Shown: positions 45,935-57,644 of the stretch, piece by piece | Numbering within the stretch: position 1 is the stretch's first letter | Layout: each line of letters starts with the position of its first letter | From: Endozoicomonas arenosclerae | GTDB lineage: Bacteria > Pseudomonadota > Gammaproteobacteria > Pseudomonadales > Endozoicomonadaceae | Reading direction: 5' to 3' | DNA length: 64,000 bases | NCBI RefSeq assembly: GCF_001562015.1 | Contig: NZ_LASA01000090.1 | Location: 1 to 64,000, forward strand | Program-made: the position numbers and the translations under genes | Notes under the pieces: model-generated | Databases searched by the model: none | Told to the model about the DNA's origin: nothing | The model's input: the letters and a program-made list of their open reading frames with translations, nothing else

Positions 45935-45956
45935 AACTGGCGATGAGAGAGTGCCT

Positions 45957-48900
45957 ATGAAAGCAGGTCTGTATAATCCTGGGGAGTTTAGGGATAACTG
46001 TGGTTTCGGGCTGATAGCCCATATGGAAGGAGAGAGAAGTCATGACCTCCTGAAAACCGCTATTGAAGCACTTACCTGCATGACGCACCGTGGTGGTATC
46101 GCCGCAGACGGAAAAACAGGCGACGGATGTGGCTTGTTGATTCAAACCCCTGATACATTTTTCCGTACTGTCGTAAAAGAGCAGCTGGGTAAAGAGCTTC
46201 CTGCGCAATATGCTGTAGGCATGCTGTTTCTCAGTCAGGACGAAACCGTTGCTGATCATGCCAGAAAAAAGCTCGAAGCCGAGTTGGAAAAGAAAAATCT
46301 GGTAGTGATTGGCTGGCGTAAAGTGCCAGTTAACAGTGAGTGTCTTGGACCTATTGCTCTGGATCAGCTTCCTGTTATTGAGCAAGTGTTTGTTGGTCAT
46401 CAGGGTGAATTGGACGAAGCAGAGTTTTCAGCCCGTCTGTATATGGCTCGCCGATTCACTAATATGGCGCTGGAGCAGGACCAGGATTTCTATATCTGCT
46501 CCCTGTCCACTCAAGTGGTGACCTATAAGGGCCTGATGATGCCGGTGGATCTGGCTAATTTCTATCAGGATCTGGGCGACCCTCGCTTTGAAACCGCGAT
46601 TTGTGTATTCCATCAGCGCTTCTCCACCAATACCATGCCCCGCTGGAAACTGGCTCAGCCTTTCCGACTGTTGGCTCATAACGGTGAAATCAACACCATC
46701 ACCGGTAACAGAAACTGGTCACAGGCTCGTCGAAATAAATTCAAGTCAGAGCTGCTGCCTGATCTGGGTCAGATCTCTCCTCTGGTGAACCGTACGGGTT
46801 CAGACTCCTCGAGTTTGGACAATATGCTTGAGGTTCTGGTGACCGGTGGTGTAGATCTATATCGTGCTATTCGAATGCTGGTGCCGCCTGCCTGGCAGAA
46901 CGTGGACACTATGGACCCGGGTCTCAGAGCTTTCTACGAATACAACTCTATGCATATGGAGCCTTGGGATGGTCCAGCAGGTCTGGTTATTACCGACGGT
47001 CGTCGTGCAGTGTGTGCGCTTGACCGCAATGGTCTGCGTCCATCACGTTGGGTAATTACCAAAAATGGCTATCTGACCGTTGCTTCTGAAGTGGGTGTTT
47101 ATGATTACCAGCCAGAAGATGTCGTCGCCAAGGGGCGTGTAGGGCCTGGTGAAGTGCTGGCTATTGATGTTGAGTCGGGTGAGTTGTTGCAGGCTCACGA
47201 TATTGATGAGCAGCTGAAGACTCGACAGCCTTACAAGCAATGGCTGAAAAAGAATTCCTATCGAATTCGTTCCCAGTTCAGGGACGAAGACCACAAGATT
47301 GAACATCTGGATGCTGATCTGCTGAATGTTCACCAGAAGATGTTTTCTGTGACTTTTGAGGAGCGTGACCAGGTTATTCGCCCTCTGGCAGAAAGTGGTC
47401 AGGAAGCCGTGGGTTCCATGGGTGATGATACACCTATGGCTGTATTGTCAGGTCGCGTGCGCTCTGTATACGACTACTTCAGACAGCAATTTGCCCAGGT
47501 CACCAATCCTCCCATTGATCCTCTGCGTGAAGCGATCGTTATGTCCCTGGAAACCTGTCTGGGACGTGAGAAAAATGTTTTTGAAGAGACGCCTGAGCAT
47601 GCGGGTCGTGTCGTTCTGAAGTCGCCTGTACTGTCTACCACCAAGTTCCTGAATCTGATTAATGCCCATCACCAGCATGATGATCTGGATGTGGTCTACA
47701 TCGATATCAACTACAAGTCAGAAGAAGGTTTGAAAGCGGCTATTGAGCGCATCTGTGATGAAGCAGAAAAATCGGTGCGTGATGGTAAAGCACTGATCCA
47801 TCTGAGTGACCGTGATATCAATGATGACAAACTGCCTGTGCATGCAGCCATGGCAACCGGTGCTGTTCATCACCGACTGATTGATACCGGGTTGCGTTCA
47901 GACGCCAATATTCTGGTAGAGACAGCTACCGCAAGGGATTCTCATCAGTTTGCAGTACTGTTGGGCTTTGGCGCCACAGCCATTTACCCTTATCTGTCGT
48001 ATGAAATCATCCATGACCAGATTCGCTCCGGTGAAATTCTGGCGGATCCGCTGGATGCCTATAAAGCTTACCGCAAAGGTATTGATAAAGGTCTGTTCAA
48101 GATTCTCTCCAAAATGGGAATCTCGACCATTGCTTCTTATCGTGCTGCACAGCTGTTTGAAGCTATAGGTCTCTCTTCTGAAGTCGTTGATCTCTGCTTT
48201 AAAGGTGTCCAGAGTCGTATTGAAGGGGCGAGTTTTGAAGCGATTCAGCAGGATCAGAAGTTACTTTCGGAAACTGCCTGGAAAAAGCGTAAGCCTATCC
48301 AGCAGGGCGGACTGCTTAAGTATGTTCACGACAGTGAATACCATGCGTTCAATCCAGATGTTGTGCAGCAGCTGCAAAAAGCGGTTTCCACAGGTGATTA
48401 CGAAGAATTTCGTCGCTACTCCAAGTTGGTCAATGAAAGGCCTGTAGCGACTCTGCGTGATCTGATGGGGCTTAAGTCTGCTGATAAGCCTTTAGCTCTG
48501 GATGATGTAGAACCGGTTTCCGACATCCTTAAACGCTTTGACTCTGCTGCAATGAGTCTCGGTGCTTTGTCTCCTGAAGCACATGAGGCTCTGGCTGAAG
48601 CAATGAATCGTCTAGGAGGGCGCTCAAACTCCGGTGAAGGCGGTGAAGATGAAGCTCGTTTCGGCACGAACCGAGTTTCCAAAATCAAACAGATAGCTTC
48701 GGGTCGTTTTGGTGTGACTCCGCACTATCTGGTCAATGCAGAAGTGCTACAGATTAAAGTGGCTCAGGGTGCCAAGCCGGGTGAGGGTGGTCAGCTGCCA
48801 GGCGGTAAGGTTAATAAACTGATTGCCAGGCTGCGTTACTCTGTACCGGGTGTAACACTTATTTCGCCTCCACCACACCATGATATTTATTCCATCGAGG

Positions 48901-50414
48901 ATCTGGCTCAGCTGATTTTCGATCTCAAGCAGGTGAATCCGGATGCACTGGTTTCTGTGAAGCTGGTATCTGAGCCGGGTGTTGGCACCATCGCTGCAGG
49001 TGTAGCCAAGGCATACGCTGATTTGATTACCATTTCCGGCTATGACGGCGGCACAGCGGCTAGCCCTCTGACGTCTATTCGCTATGCGGGTTCTCCCTGG
49101 GAGTTGGGCCTGACAGAAGCGCATCAGGCACTGAGAGCCAATGATTTGCGTGGTAAGGTTCGATTGCAGACAGATGGTGGTATTAAGACCGGTCTGGATG
49201 TAGTGAAAGCAGCCATTCTGGGGGCGGAAAGCTACGGCTTTGGTACAACCCCGATGGTAGCCATGGGTTGTAAGTATCTCAGAATCTGTCACCTCAACAA
49301 CTGTGCGACAGGTGTTGCTACTCAAGATCAGCATCTGAGGGATAATCACTTCCTCGGTACCGTTGAGATGATTATGAACTTCTTCACCTTTGTTGCGGAA
49401 GAAGTTCGTGAGTGGCTTTCTGTTCTGGGTGCCAAAGGTCTTGAAGATGTTATTGGTCGTACAGAGTTGTTGGACCTCCTGCCTGGTGATACTGACAAGC
49501 AGAAAGGGCTCGATCTGACGCCGATTGTACGAAATGATCTGATTCCTGAAGATAAGCCTCATACCTGTCAGGTAGATCGTAACCCATCTTACGACAAGGG
49601 TGAGCTGGCAGAGGTCATGGTTGAAGCCTGCCTGCCTGCAATTGAAAGTGGTCAGGGTGGGGAATTTGAGTTCACAGTAGGTAACTGCGACCGCTCTATT
49701 GGTGCAAGGCTCTCCGGTGAAATTGCCAAGCGTCATGGCAATCAGGGAATGTCTGAAAGTCCTCTGAAACTCAATCTGAAAGGTACGGCGGGCCAGAGCT
49801 TTGGTGTCTGGAATGCCGGTGGCCTGGATATGCATCTGGAAGGGGATGCCAACGATTACGTCGGCAAAGGTATGACCGGCGGTAATCTGGTGATTCGTCC
49901 ACCTCAGGGCAGTGTATTCAACTCTAATGAAACTGCCATTATCGGTAATACCTGTCTGTATGGTGCTACCGGTGGTCGTCTGCTGGCAGCTGGTCGTGCC
50001 GGTGAGCGTCTGGGTGTCAGGAACTCAGGTGCCACTGCAATGGTCGAAGGAGCAGGGGATCACTGTTGTGAGTATATGACCGGTGGTCTGGTCGTGGTAC
50101 TGGGCGAAACAGGGCATAACTTTGGCGCTGGTATGACCGGTGGCTTTGCTTATGTGCTGGACCTGAAACGGAACTTTGTAGACCGTTACAATCATGAACT
50201 GGTGGATATTCATCGAATTGATACTGAATCCATGGAGGATTATCAGTCTCACCTGATGGGCCTGTTGGATGAATACGTCAAGGAAACAGACAGTGAATGG
50301 GGTCGTGAACTCCAGGAAGAGTTCTACGACTACAGAGGTCGTTTCTGGCTGGTGAAGCCAAAAGCGGCGAGTTTGGACTCATTGCTCGCGAGTACTCGTG
50401 GGCGTCCTGAATAG
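45957..50414 (+). CDS. gltB: Glutamate synthase large subunit
   Basis: 1485 aa. It transfers the amide of glutamine to 2-oxoglutarate. The class II glutaminase N-terminal Cys lies in [16 protein letters not shown] after a short propeptide. Other motifs: [18 protein letters not shown], the FMN/3Fe-4S domain with [29 protein letters not shown], and the cluster Cys in [20 protein letters not shown]. The C-terminal beta-helix has [14 protein letters not shown] and [13 protein letters not shown]. The GTG at 45951 is in frame, but ATG 45957 ([11 protein letters not shown]) matches Pseudomonas starts. gltD follows after 132 bases. Confidence 0.98.
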   Translation: MKAGLYNPGEFRDNCGFGLIAHMEGERSHDLLKTAIEALTCMTHRGGIAADGKTGDGCGLLIQTPDTFFRTVVKEQLGKELPAQYAVGMLFLSQDETVADHARKKLEAELEKKNLVVIGWRKVPVNSECLGPIALDQLPVIEQVFVGHQGELDEAEFSARLYMARRFTNMALEQDQDFYICSLSTQVVTYKGLMMPVDLANFYQDLGDPRFETAICVFHQRFSTNTMPRWKLAQPFRLLAHNGEINTITGNRNWSQARRNKFKSELLPDLGQISPLVNRTGSDSSSLDNMLEVLVTGGVDLYRAIRMLVPPAWQNVDTMDPGLRAFYEYNSMHMEPWDGPAGLVITDGRRAVCALDRNGLRPSRWVITKNGYLTVASEVGVYDYQPEDVVAKGRVGPGEVLAIDVESGELLQAHDIDEQLKTRQPYKQWLKKNSYRIRSQFRDEDHKIEHLDADLLNVHQKMFSVTFEERDQVIRPLAESGQEAVGSMGDDTPMAVLSGRVRSVYDYFRQQFAQVTNPPIDPLREAIVMSLETCLGREKNVFEETPEHAGRVVLKSPVLSTTKFLNLINAHHQHDDLDVVYIDINYKSEEGLKAAIERICDEAEKSVRDGKALIHLSDRDINDDKLPVHAAMATGAVHHRLIDTGLRSDANILVETATARDSHQFAVLLGFGATAIYPYLSYEIIHDQIRSGEILADPLDAYKAYRKGIDKGLFKILSKMGISTIASYRAAQLFEAIGLSSEVVDLCFKGVQSRIEGASFEAIQQDQKLLSETAWKKRKPIQQGGLLKYVHDSEYHAFNPDVVQQLQKAVSTGDYEEFRRYSKLVNERPVATLRDLMGLKSADKPLALDDVEPVSDILKRFDSAAMSLGALSPEAHEALAEAMNRLGGRSNSGEGGEDEARFGTNRVSKIKQIASGRFGVTPHYLVNAEVLQIKVAQGAKPGEGGQLPGGKVNKLIARLRYSVPGVTLISPPPHHDIYSIEDLAQLIFDLKQVNPDALVSVKLVSEPGVGTIAAGVAKAYADLITISGYDGGTAASPLTSIRYAGSPWELGLTEAHQALRANDLRGKVRLQTDGGIKTGLDVVKAAILGAESYGFGTTPMVAMGCKYLRICHLNNCATGVATQDQHLRDNHFLGTVEMIMNFFTFVAEEVREWLSVLGAKGLEDVIGRTELLDLLPGDTDKQKGLDLTPIVRNDLIPEDKPHTCQVDRNPSYDKGELAEVMVEACLPAIESGQGGEFEFTVGNCDRSIGARLSGEIAKRHGNQGMSESPLKLNLKGTAGQSFGVWNAGGLDMHLEGDANDYVGKGMTGGNLVIRPPQGSVFNSNETAIIGNTCLYGATGGRLLAAGRAGERLGVRNSGATAMVEGAGDHCCEYMTGGLVVVLGETGHNFGAGMTGGFAYVLDLKRNFVDRYNHELVDIHRIDTESMEDYQSHLMGLLDEYVKETDSEWGRELQEEFYDYRGRFWLVKPKAASLDSLLASTRGRPE

Positions 50415-50519
50415 GACGCCTGCCCGCTTGCAAGGAAGGTCTTTAGAACAGCCATGTGCGCTGCAGCCTTGAGCTAATGAAAAGCCTTGAGCATAAACGC
50501 AGCGCCATGAGCGTTATAA

Positions 50520-51974
<1,455 letters not shown>

Positions 51975-51984
51975 CTTTGACTGC

Positions 51985-52024
51985 TGGCAGTTATCTCCTC
52001 ACATCGGTGGGCAGATAACTGCCA
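51985..52024. terminator. Perfect hairpin after gltD
   Basis: TGGCAGTTATCT and AGATAACTGCCA pair exactly (12 bp) around a 16-base loop, 11 bases after the gltD stop. No T-run follows (ACGAAATAG), so its role may be 3'-end protection rather than Rho-independent termination. Confidence 0.55.
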
Positions 52025-52193
52025 ACGAAATAGACATTAGTACTATTCATTGCGTCTGAAAAATTGTCAATTCAAGGGGGAATGAGTATTCTCCCTTCTT
52101 TCCTGTTAGAAACCATAGGTGGTTTGGGTCGTAATTATCCAGATGTGGGCCCTCCATCATGGTTGAATGCACTTCCTGATTTCTGGAAACACC

Positions 52194-53261
52194 ATGACCG
52201 AGCTGAAAAATGACCGATTTCTTAAGGCTTTGCTGAAGGAGCCTGTTGATGTCACACCTGTCTGGATGATGCGTCAGGCCGGACGGTATTTGCCTGAATA
52301 CCGGGAGCTGAGAAGCAAGGCGGGTGATTTTATGTCGCTCTGCATGAATCCTGAGCTGGCCTGTGAAGTCACTATTCAGCCGTTAGAGCGTTTTGATCTG
52401 GATGCGGCGATCCTCTTCTCGGATATCCTGACGATACCGGATGCCATGGGGCTTGGCTTGTACTTTGAAACCGGCGAAGGCCCAAGGTTCAAGAAGCCGG
52501 TCCGCACAGCCGCTGATGTTGAAGCTCTGGCAGTTCCTGATCCTGAAAAGGATCTGGGCTATGTGATGGATGCTGTGCGTACCATTCGTTCCGAATTGAA
52601 TGGCCGTGTTCCCTTGATTGGTTTTTCCGGAAGCCCCTGGACTCTGGCAACTTATATGGTAGAAGGCGGAAGCAGTAAAGACTTCCGTCGTATAAAAGCC
52701 ATGATGTTCGACCAGCCAGAAGTGCTGTCTCAACTGCTGGATGTTCTGGCGGACTCTGTGACTGAATATCTCAACGCCCAAATCAAGGCAGGGGCTCAGG
52801 CGGTTCAGATTTTTGATACCTGGGGTGGAGCGCTTTCTCCAGAGTGTTATAAGGCATTCTCTCTGAAATACATGGAGAAGATTGTTTCTGGCCTGATTCG
52901 TGAACATCAGGGTAGAAAGGTGCCAGTGATTCTCTTCACAAAGAATGGTGGGCAATGGCTTGAGTCGATGGCTGCTACCGGTACTGATGCTTTGGGTCTG
53001 GACTGGACGACAGATATTTCCGATGCGCGTCGTCGTGTAGGAGATAAAGTGGCCTTACAGGGGAATATGGATCCGTCCGTTCTCTATGCTTCACCAGAAA
53101 TTATTCGTGCTGAAGTGGCCAAGATTCTCAGTAGTTTTGGTCCTGGAGAAGGGCATGTTTTTAATCTGGGGCATGGTATTCATCAGTTTGTAGAGCCAGA
53201 CCGTGCAAAGGTTTTTGTTGATGCAGTACACGAACTGTCTGCTCAATACCATGCTCAGTAA
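52194..53261 (+). CDS. hemE: Uroporphyrinogen decarboxylase
   Basis: 355 aa. It converts uroporphyrinogen III to coproporphyrinogen III in heme synthesis. The start [14 protein letters not shown] and the signature [19 protein letters not shown] (substrate-binding Arg) match E. coli closely. [15 protein letters not shown] carries the catalytic Asp, and [19 protein letters not shown] follows. The C-terminal [12 protein letters not shown] is conserved. An ATG at 52167 is in frame, but 52194 (after TGGAAACACC) is the family start. A strong terminator follows. Confidence 0.97.
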   Translation: MTELKNDRFLKALLKEPVDVTPVWMMRQAGRYLPEYRELRSKAGDFMSLCMNPELACEVTIQPLERFDLDAAILFSDILTIPDAMGLGLYFETGEGPRFKKPVRTAADVEALAVPDPEKDLGYVMDAVRTIRSELNGRVPLIGFSGSPWTLATYMVEGGSSKDFRRIKAMMFDQPEVLSQLLDVLADSVTEYLNAQIKAGAQAVQIFDTWGGALSPECYKAFSLKYMEKIVSGLIREHQGRKVPVILFTKNGGQWLESMAATGTDALGLDWTTDISDARRRVGDKVALQGNMDPSVLYASPEIIRAEVAKILSSFGPGEGHVFNLGHGIHQFVEPDRAKVFVDAVHELSAQYHAQ

Positions 53262-53277
53262 CGCTCATTCCTGATAT

Positions 53278-53316
53278 AAAAAAGCTCATTCATCCTTAGG
53301 GTGAATGAGCTTTTTT
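53278..53316. terminator. Bidirectional terminator between hemE and retS-like gene
   Basis: AAAAAAGCTCATTCATCC and GGGTGAATGAGCTTTTTT pair almost perfectly around a TTA loop, with T-runs on both strands. It serves both convergent genes. Confidence 0.93.
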
Positions 53317-53333
53317 GATCGTTGCTCTAATAC

Positions 53334-55799
53334 TCAAACGCTTTCCGTTTCTCCCTGACGGGTTTCCCCGAGGGCTTGTGATAGTGCTTTCTGAAGTGTT
53401 TTACGCCCTGCAGGTTTGGTCAGGAACGTACTGATCCCCAGTCTTTCTGCACGTTGTTTGCCAGGTGGATTGGTTGCACCGGTCAGTATGATGATTTTGG
53501 GTATTTCGGTCTGACTGTCTTCGTGCAATCTCTCTACCATTTGAATGCCGTTCATGCCGGGCATGTGGTGATCCAGAATGATGACGTCAAAGGCTCGTCC
53601 CAGATAGGCTTCATTGCGAATCATGGCGAGGGCTTCCCGTCCGTCTTCGGCATCCAGTGTATTGATGCCCATGAGGGCGCATTGTTGAGCCAGTACCTGT
53701 CTACAGGTTTTGTTGTCATCAACGATTAGCGCTTTGATATTTTTGTGAGAGAAGTTCGGTTGATCTTCCCTGCTCAGGATATCTGTTGTCTGATTTTTGT
53801 GTGGGATGGCAAACCAGATGTGAGTGCTTCCCTGATTCATAATGCCAAACTGTCCTGACATGGCTTCAATTAATTTGATAGCAATGTACAGGTGCATACT
53901 GATATCAGCTTGAAGCTTGGCTTCTGAGTAACTTAGGCGGCTGATGTCAGCAGGCAGGTTCATACCCTGCTGTCCCTGGTTGTAAGTAATCTGGAACAGG
54001 ATGTAGCCATCCTTGCTGTCTTGCTGTTTTTCAGGTTCGGAGCCTGGTAATAGCGAGGTCTGATTCACGGAAACCATGACCTCGTTATTTTCTGTCTGGC
54101 TGAAAATATGGCTTAGAGTCCCTTCCATAATAAGTGAAAGTTGACGTGTGTCTGCTTCGCTGATGTCCGGCACGTCGGGGTGTACGAAACTAATGAGCTC
54201 AGTATTGAGCTGTTCGGCCCTGAATCTGAATTTGTAAAGACTGTCATTCAGGAATTCATTGACGTCATAAGGTTTGATTTCAAGACTTGTTTCGCTTTGC
54301 TCAAGCTTCCAGGCTTCTGAAAGAAGGTTAATCAGGTTGCTTAATTCATTGCCAGCGTATCTCAGGGTTTGGACATAGTTTTCCTGTTTTGGGGTCAGTT
54401 GTGTACTCTGCAGTAATTCTGACATCCCAAGAACCCCGTTCAGAGGTGTTCGGAGCTCATGGCCCATGGCGTTGAATATATCACTGTCTTTCGTAATTTG
54501 TGTGATGGGGGCAGGTTTGGATGATTTATTTAGTACGGGTTCGGAATCCGTGACCAGATGCTCATTATTTCCAAAATAAAAGCTGAAGGCGAGAATGGTT
54601 AATGAGGTGATTTGCATCAACATCCAGATTGCTGCAATCGGGTTGTAATCAATGACACCTAATATGGCCAGAGAGGCTATCAGATGGATAATGGCGTAAG
54701 GTGTTGAAAGCCAGGCGGGTATAGTCAGTGCTCCCGATGCCCTGGTAAAAAGACTGCAATACCAGATGATCTGGGTAGTAATCAGGTTGATCAGCAGACT
54801 GTGTTCCAGTGAGACAGAGGCTCCCGTCAGAATTAAAATTAATAATGATGCAGAGATAATGGAGAGCGTGTTAAAGCAGTAAGTCAGCTTGATGCTGTCG
54901 CCTGACAGGCTTACCCGCGCCATTTGGCTCAGTAAAATGGTCCCCACGATAAGAGAGACATTCATCATTACGTGTTGTAGCCAGCCTGGTTCTAACCAGC
55001 TCACATGTACCAGTCCCTGCCAGCTGATCAAAAACACTGGACCCATGCAACAGATCAGTGCCAGATAGATATGGGCTTCCTGGCGATATTTAAACCAGTT
55101 GAACGCGTTCATCATGATCATGACCAGAAACAGGGCCAATAGCCAGCCGGTTTGCCAGTTTGCGTATTCCTGATCGCTGAGAATAACACTTGGGGATTTC
55201 AGTGAGGCGTGAAGGCTGTCAGCCGCTGCAGCAGGTATTTCAACAAATACGTCGCTGGCTTGCTCCATATAGGAGTCAAGATTGTAGAGGTAAATATTAC
55301 TGCTGGCCTGTCGTCCACCAGGAAGGAGTTCATGATGATCCGGACTGGCAATATACGCATTTAAAGTCACGCCGGGAGGAGGTCTAAGCCTGAGTATGGG
55401 GAGAGGCTTGACGCTGATATCTTTAGGTAGTGTGATTTTGACCCAGGCTGTGCCTTTCTTGGTGGTAAAGTAGAGGCGCTCTTTCTGCCAGGGGGCAAAT
55501 CGAAATAGGTAGTCAGGAGTATTGATCTGATCAAGATTCAAAGTGCTCTCAGGATCTATAAAGATACTCGAATAAGGCTCCAGATTGACGGAAACATCGT
55601 AGGGCTGTTGGTCAACAGGTTGATCAATACTGAATGCGGCTGAACCAAAGGTGGATAGGGTCAGCAAAAGCATAGCTCGAAGCCAGAACTGTAGCCTGTC
55701 GTAGAGTCTGGAGTCAGACTCTCTGTCTAAGCAGGGTTCTGTACCAATGGATAATATGCGGTTGAATACAACTCTCATAATATTTATTGAAAATTCCAT
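53334..55799 (-). CDS. retS: RetS-like 7TM hybrid sensor with degenerate kinase core
   Basis: 821 aa. A signal or membrane anchor near residue 45 is followed by a periplasmic DISM-type sensing domain (to ~215), then seven membrane helices of the 7TMR-DISM type (~220-410). The HisKA helix keeps the phosphoacceptor His in FNAMGHELRTPLNGVLGM (~445). The ATPase region has lost its motifs: no N-box Asn pair (LIMEGTLSHIFSQ) and no DxGxG. Its G2 region reads ISMHLYIAIKLIEAMSG. One receiver domain follows, with LIVDDNKTC, Asp in VIILDHHMPGMNG (~740) and TKPAG. Pseudomonas RetS sits directly after purD, as here, but has two receiver domains. RetS binds GacS and modulates Gac/Rsm signalling; that role here is inferred from architecture and gene order. 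Confidence 0.75.
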   Translation of the reverse strand: MEFSINIMRVVFNRILSIGTEPCLDRESDSRLYDRLQFWLRAMLLLTLSTFGSAAFSIDQPVDQQPYDVSVNLEPYSSIFIDPESTLNLDQINTPDYLFRFAPWQKERLYFTTKKGTAWVKITLPKDISVKPLPILRLRPPPGVTLNAYIASPDHHELLPGGRQASSNIYLYNLDSYMEQASDVFVEIPAAAADSLHASLKSPSVILSDQEYANWQTGWLLALFLVMIMMNAFNWFKYRQEAHIYLALICCMGPVFLISWQGLVHVSWLEPGWLQHVMMNVSLIVGTILLSQMARVSLSGDSIKLTYCFNTLSIISASLLILILTGASVSLEHSLLINLITTQIIWYCSLFTRASGALTIPAWLSTPYAIIHLIASLAILGVIDYNPIAAIWMLMQITSLTILAFSFYFGNNEHLVTDSEPVLNKSSKPAPITQITKDSDIFNAMGHELRTPLNGVLGMSELLQSTQLTPKQENYVQTLRYAGNELSNLINLLSEAWKLEQSETSLEIKPYDVNEFLNDSLYKFRFRAEQLNTELISFVHPDVPDISEADTRQLSLIMEGTLSHIFSQTENNEVMVSVNQTSLLPGSEPEKQQDSKDGYILFQITYNQGQQGMNLPADISRLSYSEAKLQADISMHLYIAIKLIEAMSGQFGIMNQGSTHIWFAIPHKNQTTDILSREDQPNFSHKNIKALIVDDNKTCRQVLAQQCALMGINTLDAEDGREALAMIRNEAYLGRAFDVIILDHHMPGMNGIQMVERLHEDSQTEIPKIIILTGATNPPGKQRAERLGISTFLTKPAGRKTLQKALSQALGETRQGETESV

Positions 55800-55972
55800 T
55801 TTTCCATTGGCAGTGAGTATACCTTAAGCTGCTAGGTGAAAAAGTGAAATTGTTGCTGTTTTTACACTATTTTACGGGATGGCAAGCCAATTTTTCACCT
55901 GCCAAAGTCAATAAAACGTTTGATTTTTCTGTCTTTTTTCCTGATGTGCTCAGTTTCGACCTTTCTGTAATG

Positions 55973-56002
55973 TTGACTTCATGGTCGACTGACGTTTATT
56001 AA
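55973..56002 (+). promoter_or_regulatory. Candidate promoter for an intergenic sRNA
   Basis: TTGACT (55973-55978) and TATTAA (55997-56002) with an 18-base spacer resemble a sigma-70 promoter on the plus strand, opposite to both flanking genes. Confidence 0.4.
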
Positions 56003-56008
56003 GGCGGG

Positions 56009-56168
56009 GTCTCGCTTAGACAAACGTTTTTATTTTCAGGTGGCGATTCCGGCCGCTATGACATGGGTACAGTAGAGTCAGCTGGAGTTTGGGAAGAGTT
56101 GGGTTTTCTGCCCTTTATGTTATTTTCAGCTCTTTATCCCTTGTTCAGGAATAAAGAGCTGTTTTCTT
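56009..56168 (+). ncRNA. Candidate intergenic small RNA (~160 nt)
   Basis: The stretch runs from just after a -35/-10 pair (55973-56002) to a hairpin CAGCTCTTTAT/ATAAAGAGCTG followed by TTTTCTT. Both flanking genes are on the minus strand, and the T-run of the terminator faces plus, so the terminator does not belong to purD. No ORF with a good start is inside. The 5' part has a G-rich loop (GGCGGGGTC). It resembles no RNA family that I can name. Evidence is promoter plus terminator only. Confidence 0.35.
56127..56168 (+). terminator. Plus-facing intrinsic terminator upstream of retS-like gene
   Basis: CAGCTCTTTAT pairs with ATAAAGAGCTG (11 bp), followed by TTTTCTT on the plus strand. On the minus strand the stem is followed by GAAAATAAC, so it does not suit purD. 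Confidence 0.7.
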
Positions 56169-56181
56169 GGTGTGGCGCCTG

Positions 56182-57465
56182 TTACTGCTCTCTGGCAATT
56201 GCACGATAACCGATGTCGGTTCGATAATAAGCGTCATCCCATTGTATTTCAGATGTTGCCTGATAAGCTTTTTCCTGGGCTTCGCTAACGCTGTCACCCA
56301 GCGCGGTTACGCAGAGTACACGACCACCGTTGGTTAAAACCTTATCCCCTTCGATTTGGGTGCCAGCATGGAATACTTTGCAGTCTGCGCTGTTGGCGTT
56401 TGCAATGCCAGAAATAGTATCTCCCTTGCGGTATTTTTCCGGGTAACCACCCGCAGCCATTACAACGCCCAGCGCGGTTCTCTGATCCCATTGAGCTTCA
56501 GTCTGATCCAATTTACCAGTAGCACCTGCAAGACAAAGTTCAACCAGGCTGGACTGCAAGCGCATCATGATGGGTTGGGTCTCTGGGTCGCCAAAGCGGC
56601 AGTTATATTCCAGTACCTTGGGTGTTCCCTTGGCATCAATCATGAGTCCGGCGTACAGGAATCCCTTGTAGGTATTTCCTTCAGCTGCCATGCCTTCAAC
56701 GGTTGGAATGATGACTTCTTTCATGGCGCGGTCATGTATTTCTGCTGTGACTACAGGTGCTGGTGAATAAGCGCCCATGCCACCCGTGTTAGGGCCCTTG
56801 TCGCCATTGTCGCGGGCTTTGTGGTCCTGGCTGGTGACCAGAGGAAGAATGTTTTTTCCGTCAACCATCACAATGAAACTGGCTTCTTCACCCTGCAAAA
56901 ATTCTTCGACGACAACCCGGTGACCGGCTTCGCCAAAAGCATTACCAGCTAACATGTCATCAATGGCCGCAAAGGCCTGCTCTTCAGTATCAGCCAGGAT
57001 AACGCCTTTACCTGCTGCCAGACCGTCTGCCTTGACGACAATGGGTGCACCCTTTTCACGAACATAAGCTTTTGCCGGTTCGATTTCAGTAAAGTTCTGA
57101 TACTCAGCGGTAGGGATGTTATGCCTCGCCAGAAAATCCTTGGTGAAGGCTTTGGAGCCTTCCAGCTGGGCGGCGCCCTGTGATGGGCCGAATATCGTCA
57201 GGCCTGCTTCCTCAAAGCGATCAACTACGCCTGCAACAAGAGGGGCTTCTGGGCCGACGATGGTCAGACTGATATTTTCTTTTTTGGCAAACTCGACCAG
57301 CTTATCCAGATCCAGTACATCAATGCTTACGTTGGTGATGCCTGCTTCAAGCGTGGTGCCAGCATTTCCAGGCGCAACAAATACCTGTTCAACGTTGCTG
57401 TCCTGAATAGCTTTCCAGGCCAGGGCGTGCTCTCTTCCGCCGCTGCCGATAATGAGTACTTTCAT
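56182..57465 (-). CDS. purD: Phosphoribosylamine-glycine ligase
   Basis: 427 aa. The second step of purine synthesis, joining glycine to phosphoribosylamine with ATP. It starts MKVLIIGSGGREHALAWK, the nucleotide-fold signature. The ATP-grasp core has PIVVKADGLAAGKGVILA and RVVVEEFLQGEEASFIVMVDG, followed by KGPNTGGMGAYSPAPVV and NCRFGDPETQPIMMRL. ATG at 57465. It lies 179 bases after purH on the same strand, with a terminator between them, so it probably has its own promoter or is reached by read-through. Confidence 0.97.
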   Translation of the reverse strand: MKVLIIGSGGREHALAWKAIQDSNVEQVFVAPGNAGTTLEAGITNVSIDVLDLDKLVEFAKKENISLTIVGPEAPLVAGVVDRFEEAGLTIFGPSQGAAQLEGSKAFTKDFLARHNIPTAEYQNFTEIEPAKAYVREKGAPIVVKADGLAAGKGVILADTEEQAFAAIDDMLAGNAFGEAGHRVVVEEFLQGEEASFIVMVDGKNILPLVTSQDHKARDNGDKGPNTGGMGAYSPAPVVTAEIHDRAMKEVIIPTVEGMAAEGNTYKGFLYAGLMIDAKGTPKVLEYNCRFGDPETQPIMMRLQSSLVELCLAGATGKLDQTEAQWDQRTALGVVMAAGGYPEKYRKGDTISGIANANSADCKVFHAGTQIEGDKVLTNGGRVLCVTALGDSVSEAQEKAYQATSEIQWDDAYYRTDIGYRAIAREQ

Positions 57466-57604
57466 AGGTTTGCCTGTCCCCCGGGAAACGAATCAGGGTG
57501 GATGCTGATCCGTCTCTCTAGTAATCAAACTGCTGTGAGATCTTTGGTAATCTCACAGTCACCATACAACAGCAGACTGTTGACCTGCCGCCGTATATGG
57601 CATG

Positions 57605-57630
57605 AAAAAAGAGGCACGTATTTGTGCCTC
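57605..57630 (-). terminator. Intrinsic terminator after purH
   Basis: On the minus strand GAGGCAC and GTGCCTC pair around a 6-base loop and are followed by six T's, 15 bases after the purH stop. Confidence 0.88.
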
Positions 57631-57644
57631 TGTATTCGGTGTCA

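Larger units (their letters stand above)
45436..45956. other. Spacer between aroB and gltB, without damX
   Basis: 521 bases. It holds the aroB terminator (45475-45511) and, close to gltB, a TATAAT at 45929-45934. Two overlapping minus-strand frames of 69 and 79 codons are visible but have no family-like features or ribosome binding site. No remnant of a SPOR domain gene was seen. Confidence 0.6.
55800..56181. other. Spacer between purD and the retS-like gene
   Basis: 382 bases. On the plus strand it carries a promoter-like pair and, 125 bases later, an intrinsic terminator, framing the candidate sRNA described separately. Nothing convincing was seen in 55800-55970, apart from the presumed minus-strand promoter of the sensor gene, which could not be placed. 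Confidence 0.5.

Noticed and set aside
48747-49835. 362-codon minus-strand frame opposite gltB
   Set aside because: Shadow of the highly conserved glutamate synthase core; no start site or domain.
55905-56040. PurR-like boxes near purD (AAAACGTTTGAT and ACAAACGTTTTT)
   Set aside because: They resemble half-conserved ACGCAAACGTTTGCGT sites but lie downstream of purD, not in a promoter for it, and miss key bases.
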